A stretch of 64,000 nt of DNA from Bradyrhizobium sp. in8p8 (GCF_000426845.1 NZ_AUGD01000002.1:124001-188000); one strand, 5' to 3'; positions 37,519 to 46,943 are shown, counted from the stretch's first letter. Notes: generated from the sequence alone by a model not told the origin. A program made the numbers and translations.

Positions 37519-37739
37519 CCGACCGAAGCGTGCATGCGGGTCGAGCGCGATATTGCCCAACCGCGGGCGCGATCATTCGAGCAGCAAAACGGTCATTCCT
37601 CACGCACTTGCATCCCTGCACGCGGAAGAGCCATTCCGCCTGCTCGCGCTTTGAACTGAATCTAAGCTGGGCCTGTTGACCTCGGGCAAACGCACGAGAT
37701 AACCGATGCGCGTAACAGCCGTTTCGCCGTGGGGACCCC

Positions 37740-38270
37740 GTGAGCGCGCCAATTCAGCAAGGACCTACGATTACCATCTTGGCCGAGGAGGAGCCCATCG
37801 AGATCGGCTTTCCGATGGTGGCCGCCTATCATGGCCAATCCGCGCTCGCCATGGCCGCGATCGTATTCCAGGCGCAGCGTGCCGCGTTCGCCTTGCTGTC
37901 GCCGCAAGCTGTGCCGGCACGACGCGACATCAGCATCGTGAGCGGACACCCTGGCCCCGGTGTGCGCGACGCCTTCGAGGTCATCACCCGCGCCGTGACC
38001 CGCGGAGCTTATGTCGTAGACCGCTCGCTGCCCGATGCGAGATTCGTAGCGGGCCACGCCATTTCGTACAGCTTTCGAATTACGCTGGGTGAACGCACCG
38101 TCGAGATGGCGTTGCGGCCGGGCGTTCTGCCCGGGCGGTTTTTCGAGCTCGTGTTCACCAGGGATCGCACAACAGAGCAGGAGCGTGAGCTGAGCGCATT
38201 GAAGCGTGCCGTTGCGCAGGATGTGCTCGCCAAGGAGCCAGACACCCTCTTCACGATGCGGGTGAGCTGA
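37740..38270 (+). CDS. Unknown protein, weakly FmdE-like
   Basis: A 176-residue cytoplasmic protein without cysteines. The segment AAYHGQSALAMAAIVFQAQR, followed by SIVSGHPGPGVRDAFEVITR and VVDRSLPDARFVAGHAISYS, resembles the HGH...A helix and following strands of FmdE-type proteins, although metal-binding Cys residues of that family are absent. The GTG at 37740 is the start. It is first of three closely spaced unknown genes ending tail-to-tail with a FecBCD-type importer. A role in handling the imported chelate is suggested by context only. Confidence 0.6.
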   Translation: MSAPIQQGPTITILAEEEPIEIGFPMVAAYHGQSALAMAAIVFQAQRAAFALLSPQAVPARRDISIVSGHPGPGVRDAFEVITRAVTRGAYVVDRSLPDARFVAGHAISYSFRITLGERTVEMALRPGVLPGRFFELVFTRDRTTEQERELSALKRAVAQDVLAKEPDTLFTMRVS

Positions 38271-38273
38271 AAG

Positions 38274-38876
38274 ATGAAGCCGGGACTTGCGCTCAGCTTT
38301 GGCTACGAGGACGGGTCGCTGCATGCTTTGACCAGCGCAGGAACGGCGCCGGAAATTCTGCTCCGCGACATCTATTCGCTGCCCGGGATCGACCTGAACG
38401 ATTTCAGCGTCCTCTTCGTGAGCATGCATAGCGATCAGCGCTTCCTGGCGGCTCGCGCGCTCCAGATCGAGCAATTCCTGGTTCGCGGCGGCGTCGTCGT
38501 CGCCAACGGTCATCATGCCTATTCCTATCTTCCGCGCATGGCAGGCTTTCACACCATTCACCATTACAGGCTCAGCGACATCACCGTGCTGCGCCTCACC
38601 GATCATCCCATCTGGCACGGCATCGATCCGCGCGATCTGACCTTCCGCCGCGGCGTGTCCGGGTTCTATGGACGGGTCTGGCACGAGGCGCCGCCGGATG
38701 CGCAAATCATCCATGCGCTTGGCAAGCCGGACATGCCGCTGGACTTCATCTATCCCGTCGGTCGCGGTCACGTGCTTTTCCATGGGGGAAACGACCTCTG
38801 GACCTTTGGCGGCGAGGACAAGCAACTGGCTTCCCGGATCATGCAATGGGTCGCAGGAGAGCGAGACGTTCAATGA
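38274..38876 (+). CDS. Unknown protein, glutamine-amidotransferase-like
   Basis: A 200-residue protein. Its pattern of strands (FSVLFVSMHS, GGVVVANGHHAYSYLP, HVLFHGGNDLW) suggests a class I glutamine amidotransferase-like or ThuA-like flavodoxin fold, but I see no catalytic Cys-His pair: the protein has no cysteine. A His-rich stretch (MAGFHTIHHYRLSD) and DHPIWHGIDPRDL stand out. It begins 3 bases after the first gene of the set, and its stop overlaps the next gene by ATGA. It is probably a paralogue of that neighbour. Confidence 0.65.
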   Translation: MKPGLALSFGYEDGSLHALTSAGTAPEILLRDIYSLPGIDLNDFSVLFVSMHSDQRFLAARALQIEQFLVRGGVVVANGHHAYSYLPRMAGFHTIHHYRLSDITVLRLTDHPIWHGIDPRDLTFRRGVSGFYGRVWHEAPPDAQIIHALGKPDMPLDFIYPVGRGHVLFHGGNDLWTFGGEDKQLASRIMQWVAGERDVQ

Positions 38877-39523
38877 GCCTGGCGATCCTTGACGGCGGCA
38901 CGTTTTATCATCACGCGGCAATCCACGGTCAGCGCTATCGAGAGCTGTTCGACAAGACCATCTATGCCCCCGAGCTCACGGCTGATGCCTTGGTCGGCGT
39001 CACATTCCTGATCGTTCCGGATCGTGTCAATCCGAATATTCTTCGCACCAAGCGCGACGTTTTGATCGATTTTGCAAAAGCCGGGCACACGCTGGCCGTG
39101 TTCGGCGAAAATCGTGCTGACACATGGTTGCCGGGCGTCACGTGGGCGCCACGGCCAACCAATTTCTGGTGGTGGCTCGACAAAGACGCGCGTCCGCCGA
39201 ACCGTCTGCTGGCGTCCGAGCACGAGTTCTTCCAGGCGGTGCCATTCGAACATACGATATGGCACTTTCACGGCGTGCTAACTCCGCCTGCGGGGGCCCG
39301 GGCGTTGATCGACGTTCCGGCCGATCCGCAGGGCCGCGACAGCGGCGGCGCGTTGCTCTACGAGGATCGCGTCACCCTGCCCGGCAGCATGCTCGTCTCG
39401 ACGCTGGATCCATTCTATCATCACGGCAGCAACTTCATGCCCGCAGCCACGAAGCTTCTCGACGGCTTCCTGCCCTGGGCCAGGGCGAAGGCCGCTCTCC
39501 GAGCTTATTCCAGCGACGTCTGA
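38873..39523 (+). CDS. Unknown protein, paralogue of preceding gene
   Basis: A 216-residue protein whose layout parallels its upstream neighbour: an opening strand (LAILDGGTFYHHA), a central strand-turn (LVGVTFLIVPDRVNPN), DFAKAGHTLAVFGE, a HTIWHFHGVLTPP motif like DHPIWHGI next door, and a closing TLDPFYHHGSNFMPAATKLL. It has no cysteine. Two related subunits encoded by overlapping genes suggest a heterodimer. The gene ends 2 bases before the convergent ABC ATPase gene. Confidence 0.65.
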   Translation: MSLAILDGGTFYHHAAIHGQRYRELFDKTIYAPELTADALVGVTFLIVPDRVNPNILRTKRDVLIDFAKAGHTLAVFGENRADTWLPGVTWAPRPTNFWWWLDKDARPPNRLLASEHEFFQAVPFEHTIWHFHGVLTPPAGARALIDVPADPQGRDSGGALLYEDRVTLPGSMLVSTLDPFYHHGSNFMPAATKLLDGFLPWARAKAALRAYSSDV

Positions 39524-39525
39524 TC

Positions 39526-40302
39526 TCAACGCGCCGCCAGATCCGGCACTCTGCCTCGCAAGCCGTGCAGCGGCACGATCGCCGATGCCGTCTCTTCGTC
39601 CGCATGAACATCCACGCGGCGCACCGGCACGCCATACATCCGGGCGAGATTGCCTTCCGTCAGCACCACCTCGGTGCGGCCCGCAATGTGGGTGGCATCC
39701 CGCTGCATCAGCAACGTCGTATGGGCGATGCCGATCGCGTGGTCGGGGTGATGCGTCGTGAACAGTACGGTCAAGCCTAATGAGCTTGCAAGGCGAAGGA
39801 GCAGACGAAGAACGACGCCCTGGTTGGCGATGTCGAGCGCCGACGCAGGCTCGTCCAGCACCAGCACCTTGCAGTCGCTAGCCAGTGCGCGGGCCAGCAA
39901 GACAAGCTGTCGCTGCCCGCCGCTGAGCCGGTCATAACGCTGCTGCGCGAGCGCCGTGAGGCCGACCTCCTCGAGACATGCATAGGCGCGCTCCCGGTCC
40001 TTGCGGTTCGGTGAGCTGAACCTGCCGAGGTAGCGGCTTCGACCGAGCAGAACCATGTCCGCCGCGCTATAGGACTGATCCGCCGTCAGTGCCTGCGGAA
40101 CGAAACCCACGTGGCCGTCGATGGCGACGATTCCTTCCTTGAGCCTCAGCGTCCCGCTGATCGCCCTCAGCAGGGTGGTCTTGCCACAGCCATTGGGCCC
40201 GAGGATCGCTGCGATCTTGCCGGCGGGAAAGGTCGCCGACAGTCCACGAAAGAGCCACTGCCCGGACCCGTAGCTGTGGCCTGCATTCTCGATTTGGATC
40301 AT
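39526..40302 (-). CDS. FecE-type iron-chelate ABC ATPase
   Basis: A 258-residue ATPase of the siderophore/haem/cobalamin importer family. It has Walker A GPNGCGKTT, signature DRLSGGQRQLVLLARALA, Walker B VLVLDEPASALD and the H-loop FTTHHPDHA. The ATG at 40302 overlaps the permease stop by ATGA; the longer frame upstream is permease shadow. It is the third gene of the binding protein-permease-ATPase operon. Confidence 0.94.
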   Translation of the reverse strand: MIQIENAGHSYGSGQWLFRGLSATFPAGKIAAILGPNGCGKTTLLRAISGTLRLKEGIVAIDGHVGFVPQALTADQSYSAADMVLLGRSRYLGRFSSPNRKDRERAYACLEEVGLTALAQQRYDRLSGGQRQLVLLARALASDCKVLVLDEPASALDIANQGVVLRLLLRLASSLGLTVLFTTHHPDHAIGIAHTTLLMQRDATHIAGRTEVVLTEGNLARMYGVPVRRVDVHADEETASAIVPLHGLRGRVPDLAAR

Positions 40303-41357
40303 GCCGCGCCACTCTTCGTGGTGCGCCGAAGAAGCAGCGCAAAAATCGGGGTGCCGACCAGGGCCGTGATGATTCCGACCGGAATCTCCGCCGGCGTGAG
40401 CGACCGCGCCAGCGTGTCCGCCACAACCAGAAAGATGGCGCCAAGAACCGTCGATACCGGCAGAAGCCGGCGGTTGTCTGCCCCGACCATCATGCGCGCC
40501 AGGTTGGGAATGATGAGACCCACCCAGCCGATGGTGCCGCTGACCGCAACCTGGGACGAGATCGCAAGACACGCCGCGGCAAGCAGGATCAATCGGTCCC
40601 GAGCCGGATTGACGCCGAGGGTTCGGGCCTCGTCGTCTCCAAGCGAAAGAACGTTCACGCGCCACCGCATCCCAATGAGAACGATGGCTGCGAGCGTGGT
40701 GCAGAATGCAATCAAGCCGAATTGCGGCCAAGTCGAAGATGCAAAGCTGCCTAACAGCCAGAATACGATCACCTGCAATGTCGTCTCGGGATCGGCGAGG
40801 TAAGTCACGAGTCCGACCAGCGCGCTGCAGAACGCGCTGACGACCACCCCCGCGAGAACGAGCGTAAGGATCGGCGAGAGATTGTCGCTGCGATGAAACG
40901 CAAGCACCGCCAAGAGCGCCAGGGCGGCTCCGCCAAACGCTCCGACCTGGACGAGTGGTCCGAACCCGACCAGATAGATGACGGTGACGCCCCCGAGGGC
41001 GGCACCGGAGGATGCCCCGATCGTCTGCGGGCCGACGAGCGGATTGCGGAAGATGGCCTGGAGCACCGCGCCGCAGAGTGACAGACCGGCGCCTGCGATG
41101 GCGGCGGTGAGCACGCGCGGCAGCCTCACCGTTTCGACCACCACGGACTCGGTGGTCGTCCATGTCACTTTGACGGCGACCAGGTGAGACAGGATGATCG
41201 ACAGGACCGTGTCGAACGGGACCTGATACCGTCCCGATGCGACCGACCACAGCAAGACGAGGACCAAGCTCGCAACGAGCCCAACGCAGAGCAGGCCGTA
41301 GGATCGTTCACCTGACGATTGGGCCCGTGTCGCCGATCGTGAGACAGCGCTGTCCAT
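40299..41357 (-). CDS. FecCD/BtuC-type ABC permease
   Basis: A 352-residue inner-membrane permease with about ten helices. Family marks are RLPRVLTAAIAGAGLSLCGA, LQAIFRNPLVGPQTIGASSG, GTIGWVGLIIPNLARMMVG and the final EIPVGIITALVGTPIFALLL. The ATG at 41357 shares one base with the previous stop (TGATG), preferred over a TTG one codon earlier. A single permease gene is present, so it should act as a homodimer. Confidence 0.95.
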   Translation of the reverse strand: MDSAVSRSATRAQSSGERSYGLLCVGLVASLVLVLLWSVASGRYQVPFDTVLSIILSHLVAVKVTWTTTESVVVETVRLPRVLTAAIAGAGLSLCGAVLQAIFRNPLVGPQTIGASSGAALGGVTVIYLVGFGPLVQVGAFGGAALALLAVLAFHRSDNLSPILTLVLAGVVVSAFCSALVGLVTYLADPETTLQVIVFWLLGSFASSTWPQFGLIAFCTTLAAIVLIGMRWRVNVLSLGDDEARTLGVNPARDRLILLAAACLAISSQVAVSGTIGWVGLIIPNLARMMVGADNRRLLPVSTVLGAIFLVVADTLARSLTPAEIPVGIITALVGTPIFALLLRRTTKSGAA

Positions 41358-42508
41358 CAATGAGCCCGATATGCTTCGTAGCCGGCCGAGCCCGCGTTTT
41401 CCTGCAGAAATAGGATGCGGTCCAACTCCTCGTCCGTCGGATCGTAGGCATAGAGAAAGCCAAACCAGTCCCTCACCGACCTACGAATGTCCACCTGCCC
41501 ACGCTCAGGATGCAGCAGACCCGCCAACCAGAGCCAGCCAAGGGCCGACTCGTGACTTGGCGGATCCCAGCGGTAACCGCCCAGCGGAACGCGATAGACG
41601 CGACGAGCCCGAACCGCATCGACGCCCTGCCAGCGCGGGTCGCTGTAGAGATCGGACGGCATCGCTGAATCGAAGTTTCCGAGCAGGATGACCTGCGGAT
41701 TCCACGCCAGGATCTGTTCGATGGTCACGGTGCTGATTGAAGGCGTGCTACCGATCGCGTTCTGTCCGCCGGCCAATTGGATGGCGAGATCCTGCGCCGT
41801 GCCTTGGCCGCTGACGCGCAGCATGTTGGTCGCGCGATTGAAGTAGAGTACGCGTGGCCGCTGGGTCGATGATAGATCGGCAAAGCGCGATGCCAGGGAC
41901 TGACGTATCTCTTCCTGCTTGCCGAGAAGTTCGGCGGCCCTTTCTTCCCTGCCCGCGATCTTCCCCATCAGCCTCACGTACGCGACGTAATTCTCGAACG
42001 AGCCCACACGCATTCCGACGACGGGTATTCCGGTTCGATCCAATGGCCCGATGACTTCGTTGCTGTTGGCCCATTGGAAAATGGCATCCGGTCGCAATGC
42101 GAGGATCGCCTCCACATTTGGAGCGAAATTCGAGGCGTCTCCCCCGGTCGTCACGCCCGTTTGAATTTGCTTGAAGCCTGGAAACAGCTTTCCGGAAATG
42201 CCCTCCTGCATCGCGCGTGCGGCGTATTCGTTCATGCCGACGATCTTCCTCTCGCTGCCATCGATCGCCATGAAGGTCGAGGGCGCCGGAATCGGGATGA
42301 TGACCAGACGTTCCGGCAGTCGGCTGAATGAGATACTGCGATTGCGCTGGTCAGTCAGATCAATCGCATGAGCCGAGCTGAATGCGCCGAGCGCAATCAC
42401 GAAGCTCCCCCCCAAGCCCAGCAATGATCTTCCCCAGCGCAACGACGGCAGCATGAAATTCGAGAACCTCGGGGGGCGCCAGCGAGGATCTGCGCGGCGC
42501 CGCGACAT
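41357..42508 (-). CDS. Periplasmic iron-chelate binding protein (FecB/BtuF type)
   Basis: A 383-residue class III solute-binding protein. It has an Arg-rich N-terminus, a signal helix (LLGLGGSFVIALGAFSSAHA), then ITDQ-like opening LTDQRNRSISF and RLVIIPIPAPSTFMAIDG. The typical VEAILALRPDAIFQW, TGIPVVGMRVGSFENYVAYV and IEQILAWNPQVILLG follow. A start at 42454 would give a shorter signal peptide. The gene is divergent from a TonB receptor, so the two should act on the same ligand. Confidence 0.9.
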   Translation of the reverse strand: MSRRRADPRWRPPRFSNFMLPSLRWGRSLLGLGGSFVIALGAFSSAHAIDLTDQRNRSISFSRLPERLVIIPIPAPSTFMAIDGSERKIVGMNEYAARAMQEGISGKLFPGFKQIQTGVTTGGDASNFAPNVEAILALRPDAIFQWANSNEVIGPLDRTGIPVVGMRVGSFENYVAYVRLMGKIAGREERAAELLGKQEEIRQSLASRFADLSSTQRPRVLYFNRATNMLRVSGQGTAQDLAIQLAGGQNAIGSTPSISTVTIEQILAWNPQVILLGNFDSAMPSDLYSDPRWQGVDAVRARRVYRVPLGGYRWDPPSHESALGWLWLAGLLHPERGQVDIRRSVRDWFGFLYAYDPTDEELDRILFLQENAGSAGYEAYRAH

Positions 42509-42581
42509 GGCTACATAGTGCCATGAGAGGAAAACGCAAAACCAAAATGTTCGTCCCGCGCTGCAAGTGGCGATCTGCAGA

Positions 42582-42598
42582 ACTGGAATTATTCAAAA
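42582..42598. promoter_or_regulatory. Weak Irr-box-like palindrome
   Basis: ACTGGAATTATTCAAAA, in the divergent region between the binding-protein and TonB receptor genes, has the core GGAATTATTC, one base different from the core GGAATAATTC of the stronger element at 30388-30404. The right arm matches the TTCTAAA half at 6 of 7 bases, the left at 4 of 7. It could give shared iron control. Confidence 0.3.
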
Positions 42599-42781
42599 GA
42601 ACGAGTAGGCGCCGCTCGACCACGACGATGCGTGATCGAATTGCGTGCATCGACCGCTTGCGCGATGAGCATCGCAGACGCCGCAATTTGAATAACTCGA
42701 AACTCGTCTGCGGACCATGGCTCACGCGCCTGCAACACGATAAGGACCCCGAGGCTGAGGGAATGCTGAGGGATATCGCTG

Positions 42782-45154
42782 ATGTTGTTGAGGACCGCGC
42801 TTGATTGCAAAAGGAGCTGGATCTTTTCGTCGACCTGCAAACTGAGCTTCGGATTTGCCTGTGTCGTGACCGCGGCATCGAGCGTGATCGCCGAAGCCCA
42901 GACCGCGAGCGGCTCATCTCAGCAATCCGTGCTGCCGGCCGTGACAGTCGAGGCTGGAAAGCCGGCGACGCCGCGCCGCACGAGACGGCAGAGCACGGCG
43001 CGTGCGACGCGGCAAACTCAATCACCCGCCGTTCAGCCGGCGCAAGGCCGGCAAGCCACGGCAGCGGCTCCCGAAGGCACGAACAGCGATTCCCTGAAGC
43101 CGATGGGCGGCAGGCTGCCGCAACCGGGCATTCCTCATCCGCCGACGCAGAGCATTTCGGTTGTCGACCGAGCGCAGATCGAGGCGACGTCGCCAACTGG
43201 TCTGCTCGATGTGCTTGCCTCTGTCCCGGGGATATCGATCGCCCGCTCCGGTGGCATCGGCGGCCAGATCTACTTGCGAGGGTTCTCGTCAAACAACTTC
43301 CGCTCACCCCTGTTCATCGACGGCGATCGCTTCCGCGGCCGCAATACGCTGCAGCTCAACTATCTTGCCCCTGATGAAGTCGAGCGCGTGGAGGTCATCC
43401 GCGGTCCAGGCTCCGTCGTCTACGGCAGCGAGGCGCTGACCGGGCTGGTCAACGTCGTGACCCGATCGTACAGCGGCGACACGTCGGGGCCGTTCCGGTT
43501 CACGGGCGGCGGCTGGTCAGCTGGTTACGGCAGCGTCGCCAACTCGTTCAGCACCTATGATTGGGTCAAGGGCGCCGGACAGGGTTTCGATTTCATCGGC
43601 GGTTTTGCCGGCCGCTGGGGTAGCGACTATCAGACTGCGCTCGGAACGGTGCCGAACAGCGACTATCAGAGTGTCGGCGGCAACATCAAGCTCGGCTACA
43701 CGCCCGATATCGGCCAGAGGCTCGAGCTTTCGTTGCGCTCCTACAGCGAGGTGGACGGGCGCGCCGGCGGTGTCGGCGGAGCGCCGGGCGCGCCATACCT
43801 GCAGGTCCGACAGGATCCCAATCAGGTGCATTCGGCGCGCATCGCCTATACCGGCGAGCTCGACGGCCTGGTGAAGCACGTCGAGACATCCTTCTACGTC
43901 AACTATTTCGATACGAAGCTGTCGACGATCAACAATACGATCAACGCCGCGGGCATCGCCACGAAGACTGTCAGGTCCACCAGCCATGTCATCGGTCCGC
44001 TGGTGATCGGCGGGCGCTCACTGGCTGAAATTCCCTGGCTCGGTCCTTGGGGCGCAACGAAGACGACGCTCGGCCTCGATGGCTTCCGGGAAGCACGGCC
44101 GGGCAGCGAGTCGACGTCCGAGACCATCACCCGCAACGGAACGACGGGGGTCGTGACAAGCGACGTGATTTCTCCTTACACCAAGCAAGGCCCCGACACG
44201 ACGCAATCCAACGTCGGCGCGTTCGTCCTGCATGAATGGAAGCCGATTCAGCCGCTGACGCTTTCGGCAGGCGGCCGTTTCGACTGGTTCAACACGACAA
44301 CTGATACCTCGCCGCTCGCCTCGACCATTCCTGCAAATGTCAGAGCGGTATACGCAAGCAAGACCAACGTGGATCAAACGGCTCCGACCGGCAGCCTCGG
44401 ATTCGTCTACGCCGTCCTGCCAAACGTCGACCTGCTCGGCAACGTGGCGACCTCGTTCCGCCAGCCGACGAATTCCGAGCTGTTTGCTGTGACGGCCACC
44501 CAGCTCCCCAATCCGAACCTGAAGCCGGAGAGCGGCGTGACGTATGAAGGAGGCGCACGCTTTCATACGACCAATGCGGAGCTCAAGGTCACTGCGTTCG
44601 ATACGCACTACGAGAACTTTCTTCAAACGGTCGCAGTAACGCTCAACGGCGTCGGCGGATACACCCAGTCACAGAACGTCGGCAAGGCCGAGGTGACCGG
44701 CGTCGAGGTGGAAGCGCGCTGGCAAGTGACGCCGGCCGTCAACCTGTTCACGAATTTTGCCCAGCTGCGCGGCACCAACACGGTGACGGACAAGCCGCTG
44801 CCCTTTCTCGCCCCGTATCGCGGGCGGGTCGGGATACAATACGCGGACCCGAGCGGCGCCTACTCGATCCTTGGCGTGATCGATTGGGCCGCCAGCAAGA
44901 CCCGGATCGATCCGGCGCAGGAATATACGACCTCGGGCTACGCCATTCCCAAGCTCTATGCGACGCTTCAACTGGGCAAGCTGGTATCCCCTCAACTCGG
45001 CGATACCAAGCTGATCCTCGGCGTGGAGAACATCTTCAATACGGCTTATGTCGACGCATCGACGTTCGTGAATCGCTCCTATCCGCGGAGCTTCACAAAC
45101 CCTTTGGTGGAGACCGGCCGCAACATCTCAGTGAAAGTGCAGCACACCTTCTAG
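42782..45154 (+). CDS. TonB-dependent outer-membrane receptor
   Basis: A 790-residue receptor. Signal peptide LSFGFACVVTAASSVIAEAQ is followed by an Arg/Gln/Pro linker, then the plug (TQSISVVDRAQIEATSPTGL, DVLASVPGISIARSGGIGGQ, YLRGFSSNNFRSPLFIDGDR, ERVEVIRGPGSVVYGSEALT). A long barrel ends VETGRNISVKVQHTF, with the terminal Phe that the BAM machinery needs. The plug resembles haem/cobalamin/catecholate receptors more than the first receptor in this window. The gene is divergent from the FecBCD-type operon and probably supplies it. Confidence 0.93.
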   Translation: MLLRTALDCKRSWIFSSTCKLSFGFACVVTAASSVIAEAQTASGSSQQSVLPAVTVEAGKPATPRRTRRQSTARATRQTQSPAVQPAQGRQATAAAPEGTNSDSLKPMGGRLPQPGIPHPPTQSISVVDRAQIEATSPTGLLDVLASVPGISIARSGGIGGQIYLRGFSSNNFRSPLFIDGDRFRGRNTLQLNYLAPDEVERVEVIRGPGSVVYGSEALTGLVNVVTRSYSGDTSGPFRFTGGGWSAGYGSVANSFSTYDWVKGAGQGFDFIGGFAGRWGSDYQTALGTVPNSDYQSVGGNIKLGYTPDIGQRLELSLRSYSEVDGRAGGVGGAPGAPYLQVRQDPNQVHSARIAYTGELDGLVKHVETSFYVNYFDTKLSTINNTINAAGIATKTVRSTSHVIGPLVIGGRSLAEIPWLGPWGATKTTLGLDGFREARPGSESTSETITRNGTTGVVTSDVISPYTKQGPDTTQSNVGAFVLHEWKPIQPLTLSAGGRFDWFNTTTDTSPLASTIPANVRAVYASKTNVDQTAPTGSLGFVYAVLPNVDLLGNVATSFRQPTNSELFAVTATQLPNPNLKPESGVTYEGGARFHTTNAELKVTAFDTHYENFLQTVAVTLNGVGGYTQSQNVGKAEVTGVEVEARWQVTPAVNLFTNFAQLRGTNTVTDKPLPFLAPYRGRVGIQYADPSGAYSILGVIDWAASKTRIDPAQEYTTSGYAIPKLYATLQLGKLVSPQLGDTKLILGVENIFNTAYVDASTFVNRSYPRSFTNPLVETGRNISVKVQHTF

Positions 45155-45160
45155 CGGGCA

Positions 45161-45874
45161 TCATCTGCCCGCCACAAACTCCCGCCATCCCTTCGCCCGC
45201 AGGCTGCACGCCGGGCACTCCCCGCAGCCATAGCCCCAGTCGTGCTGCGCGCCGCGTTCGCCGAGATAGCAGGTGTGGGAGTGCTCGCGGATGAGATCGA
45301 CGAGGCCGTCGCCGCCAAGATCCTGCGCGAGCTGCCAAGTCGCGGCCTTGTCGATCCACATTAACGGCGTATGCAGCTCGAAGTTGCGCGCCATGCCGAG
45401 CGAGAGCGCGACCTGCATGGCGCGGATGGTCTCATCGCGGCAGTCGGGATAACCGGAATAATCGGTCTCGCACATGCCGCCGACGATGTGCGTGATGCCG
45501 CGCCGGTAGGCCAGCGCTGCCGCAAACGTCAGGAACACAAGGTTGCGGCCGGGCACGAAAGTGTTGGGTAGGCCGTCCGCGCCCATTGCGATCGCGACGT
45601 CGCGGGTCAGCGCCGTGTCGGACACGGCCGCCAGCGTCGGAATCGACAGCGTGTGGCTCTCGCCCAGCTTTGCGGCCCAATCGGCCCGCAGCCCCTTGAT
45701 GCCGTCGAACAGCCGGTCACGGCAGGCAAGCTCGATAGCGTGGCGCTGGCCGTACTCGAACCCCAGCGTCTCGACCCCCGCAAAGCGGCTCAAGGCCCAG
45801 GCGAGGCAGGTGGTGGAATCCTGGCCGCCGGAGAACAGCACCAGCGCGGTTTCGGAGGAAAATGCGTCACTCAT
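45161..45874 (-). CDS. queC: 7-cyano-7-deazaguanine synthase QueC
   Basis: QueC makes preQ0 from 7-carboxy-7-deazaguanine, ammonia and ATP in queuosine synthesis. The 237 residues have the PP-loop [16 protein letters not shown] near the start, [28 protein letters not shown] and a C-terminal zinc site of four cysteines ([11 protein letters not shown] and [12 protein letters not shown]). It ends 6 bases from the convergent TonB receptor gene. No other queuosine genes are in the window. Confidence 0.96.
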   Translation of the reverse strand: MSDAFSSETALVLFSGGQDSTTCLAWALSRFAGVETLGFEYGQRHAIELACRDRLFDGIKGLRADWAAKLGESHTLSIPTLAAVSDTALTRDVAIAMGADGLPNTFVPGRNLVFLTFAAALAYRRGITHIVGGMCETDYSGYPDCRDETIRAMQVALSLGMARNFELHTPLMWIDKAATWQLAQDLGGDGLVDLIREHSHTCYLGERGAQHDWGYGCGECPACSLRAKGWREFVAGR

Positions 45875-45999
45875 GCCCGCGCTTTAGCATTGCGCGACTT
45901 GCCCGCCAATCCGTGGAAATCGGCCCGTTCCGCGCGCCTGCGCTGGGAACGGCGGCCCGCTTTTGGCATAAGGCTCTGGACCCAGGAGACCACCCCGCA

Positions 46000-46851
46000 A
46001 TGACCCCTTCCCGCGACATTTCCCGCCTGATCGAGATCATGGCGGCGCTGCGCACGCCGGTGACCGGCTGCCCCTGGGACCTCGAGCAGGATTTTGCGAC
46101 CATCGCACCCTACACGATCGAGGAAGCCTATGAGGTGGTGGACGCCATCACCCGCGGCGATCTCGACGATCTCAGAGAGGAGCTCGGCGACCTCCTGCTC
46201 CAGGTCGTGTTTCACGCCCAGATGGCGTCCGAGCAGAACGCATTTGCTTTTGGAGACGTCGTCGAGGCCATCACACGCAAGATGATCCGGCGTCATCCCC
46301 ACGTCTTCGCCGACAAGGACGGCAATCTCGCGCCCTCCCACGTCAAGGAAGTCTGGGACCGCATCAAGGCCGAAGAGAAGGCCGAGCGCGCTGCGCGCCG
46401 ACCGCCGGAAGACGCGGCCGGGCATAAATCGCTGCTGTCGGGCGTGAAGGCCGGCCAGCCGGCACTCACCCGCGCAATGGAGCTGCAGCGCAAAGCCTCC
46501 ACCGTCGGCTTCGACTGGAACGATCCGCGTGCGGTGCTGCAAAAGATCCGCGAGGAGGCAAACGAGATCGAAGCGGCGCTGGATCGCAACGACAAGCAGG
46601 AGCTGGCAGAGGAAACTGGCGACCTCATGTTCGCCCTGGTCAACCTCGCCCGCCATGTCGATGCCGATCCGGAAGCTGCGCTGCGTGCCACTAACGCAAA
46701 ATTCGAGCGGCGCTTTGCCTATATCGAACGCGCGCTTGAGGCGCAGGGCCGGACGCTCGAGCAGGCGTCGCTTGAGGAGATGGACGCGCTGTGGAATGCG
46801 GCGAAGGGTGAGGAGACAGCGTCAGAGGAGCGCAATCGGGCCCGCCGCTAA
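46000..46851 (+). CDS. mazG: Nucleoside triphosphate pyrophosphohydrolase MazG
   Basis: MazG hydrolyses (d)NTPs to monophosphates and pyrophosphate, and clears aberrant nucleotides. It has 283 residues with two MazG domains: TPVTGCPWDLEQDFATIAPY, EEAYEVVDAI and LREELGDLLLQVVFHAQM in the first, and a second copy with EANEIEAAL and AEETGDLMFALVNLARH. The EExxE/D metal motifs are intact. The ATG at 46000 is the family start. It stands convergent to hflX. Confidence 0.95.
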   Translation: MTPSRDISRLIEIMAALRTPVTGCPWDLEQDFATIAPYTIEEAYEVVDAITRGDLDDLREELGDLLLQVVFHAQMASEQNAFAFGDVVEAITRKMIRRHPHVFADKDGNLAPSHVKEVWDRIKAEEKAERAARRPPEDAAGHKSLLSGVKAGQPALTRAMELQRKASTVGFDWNDPRAVLQKIREEANEIEAALDRNDKQELAEETGDLMFALVNLARHVDADPEAALRATNAKFERRFAYIERALEAQGRTLEQASLEEMDALWNAAKGEETASEERNRARR

Positions 46852-46943
46852 CGGCACGGCGTCTGCGCCAAGCGCGCCTCAGTCGCGCGCAGGACCCGGC
46901 AGGACAGCACCGTTCAGCAGCAGTGCGCAGCTCGCGGCGGGAC

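Noticed and set aside
42509..42781. Cobalamin riboswitch upstream of the TonB receptor
   Set aside because: I could not find the B12-box or the expected conserved stems in this interval.
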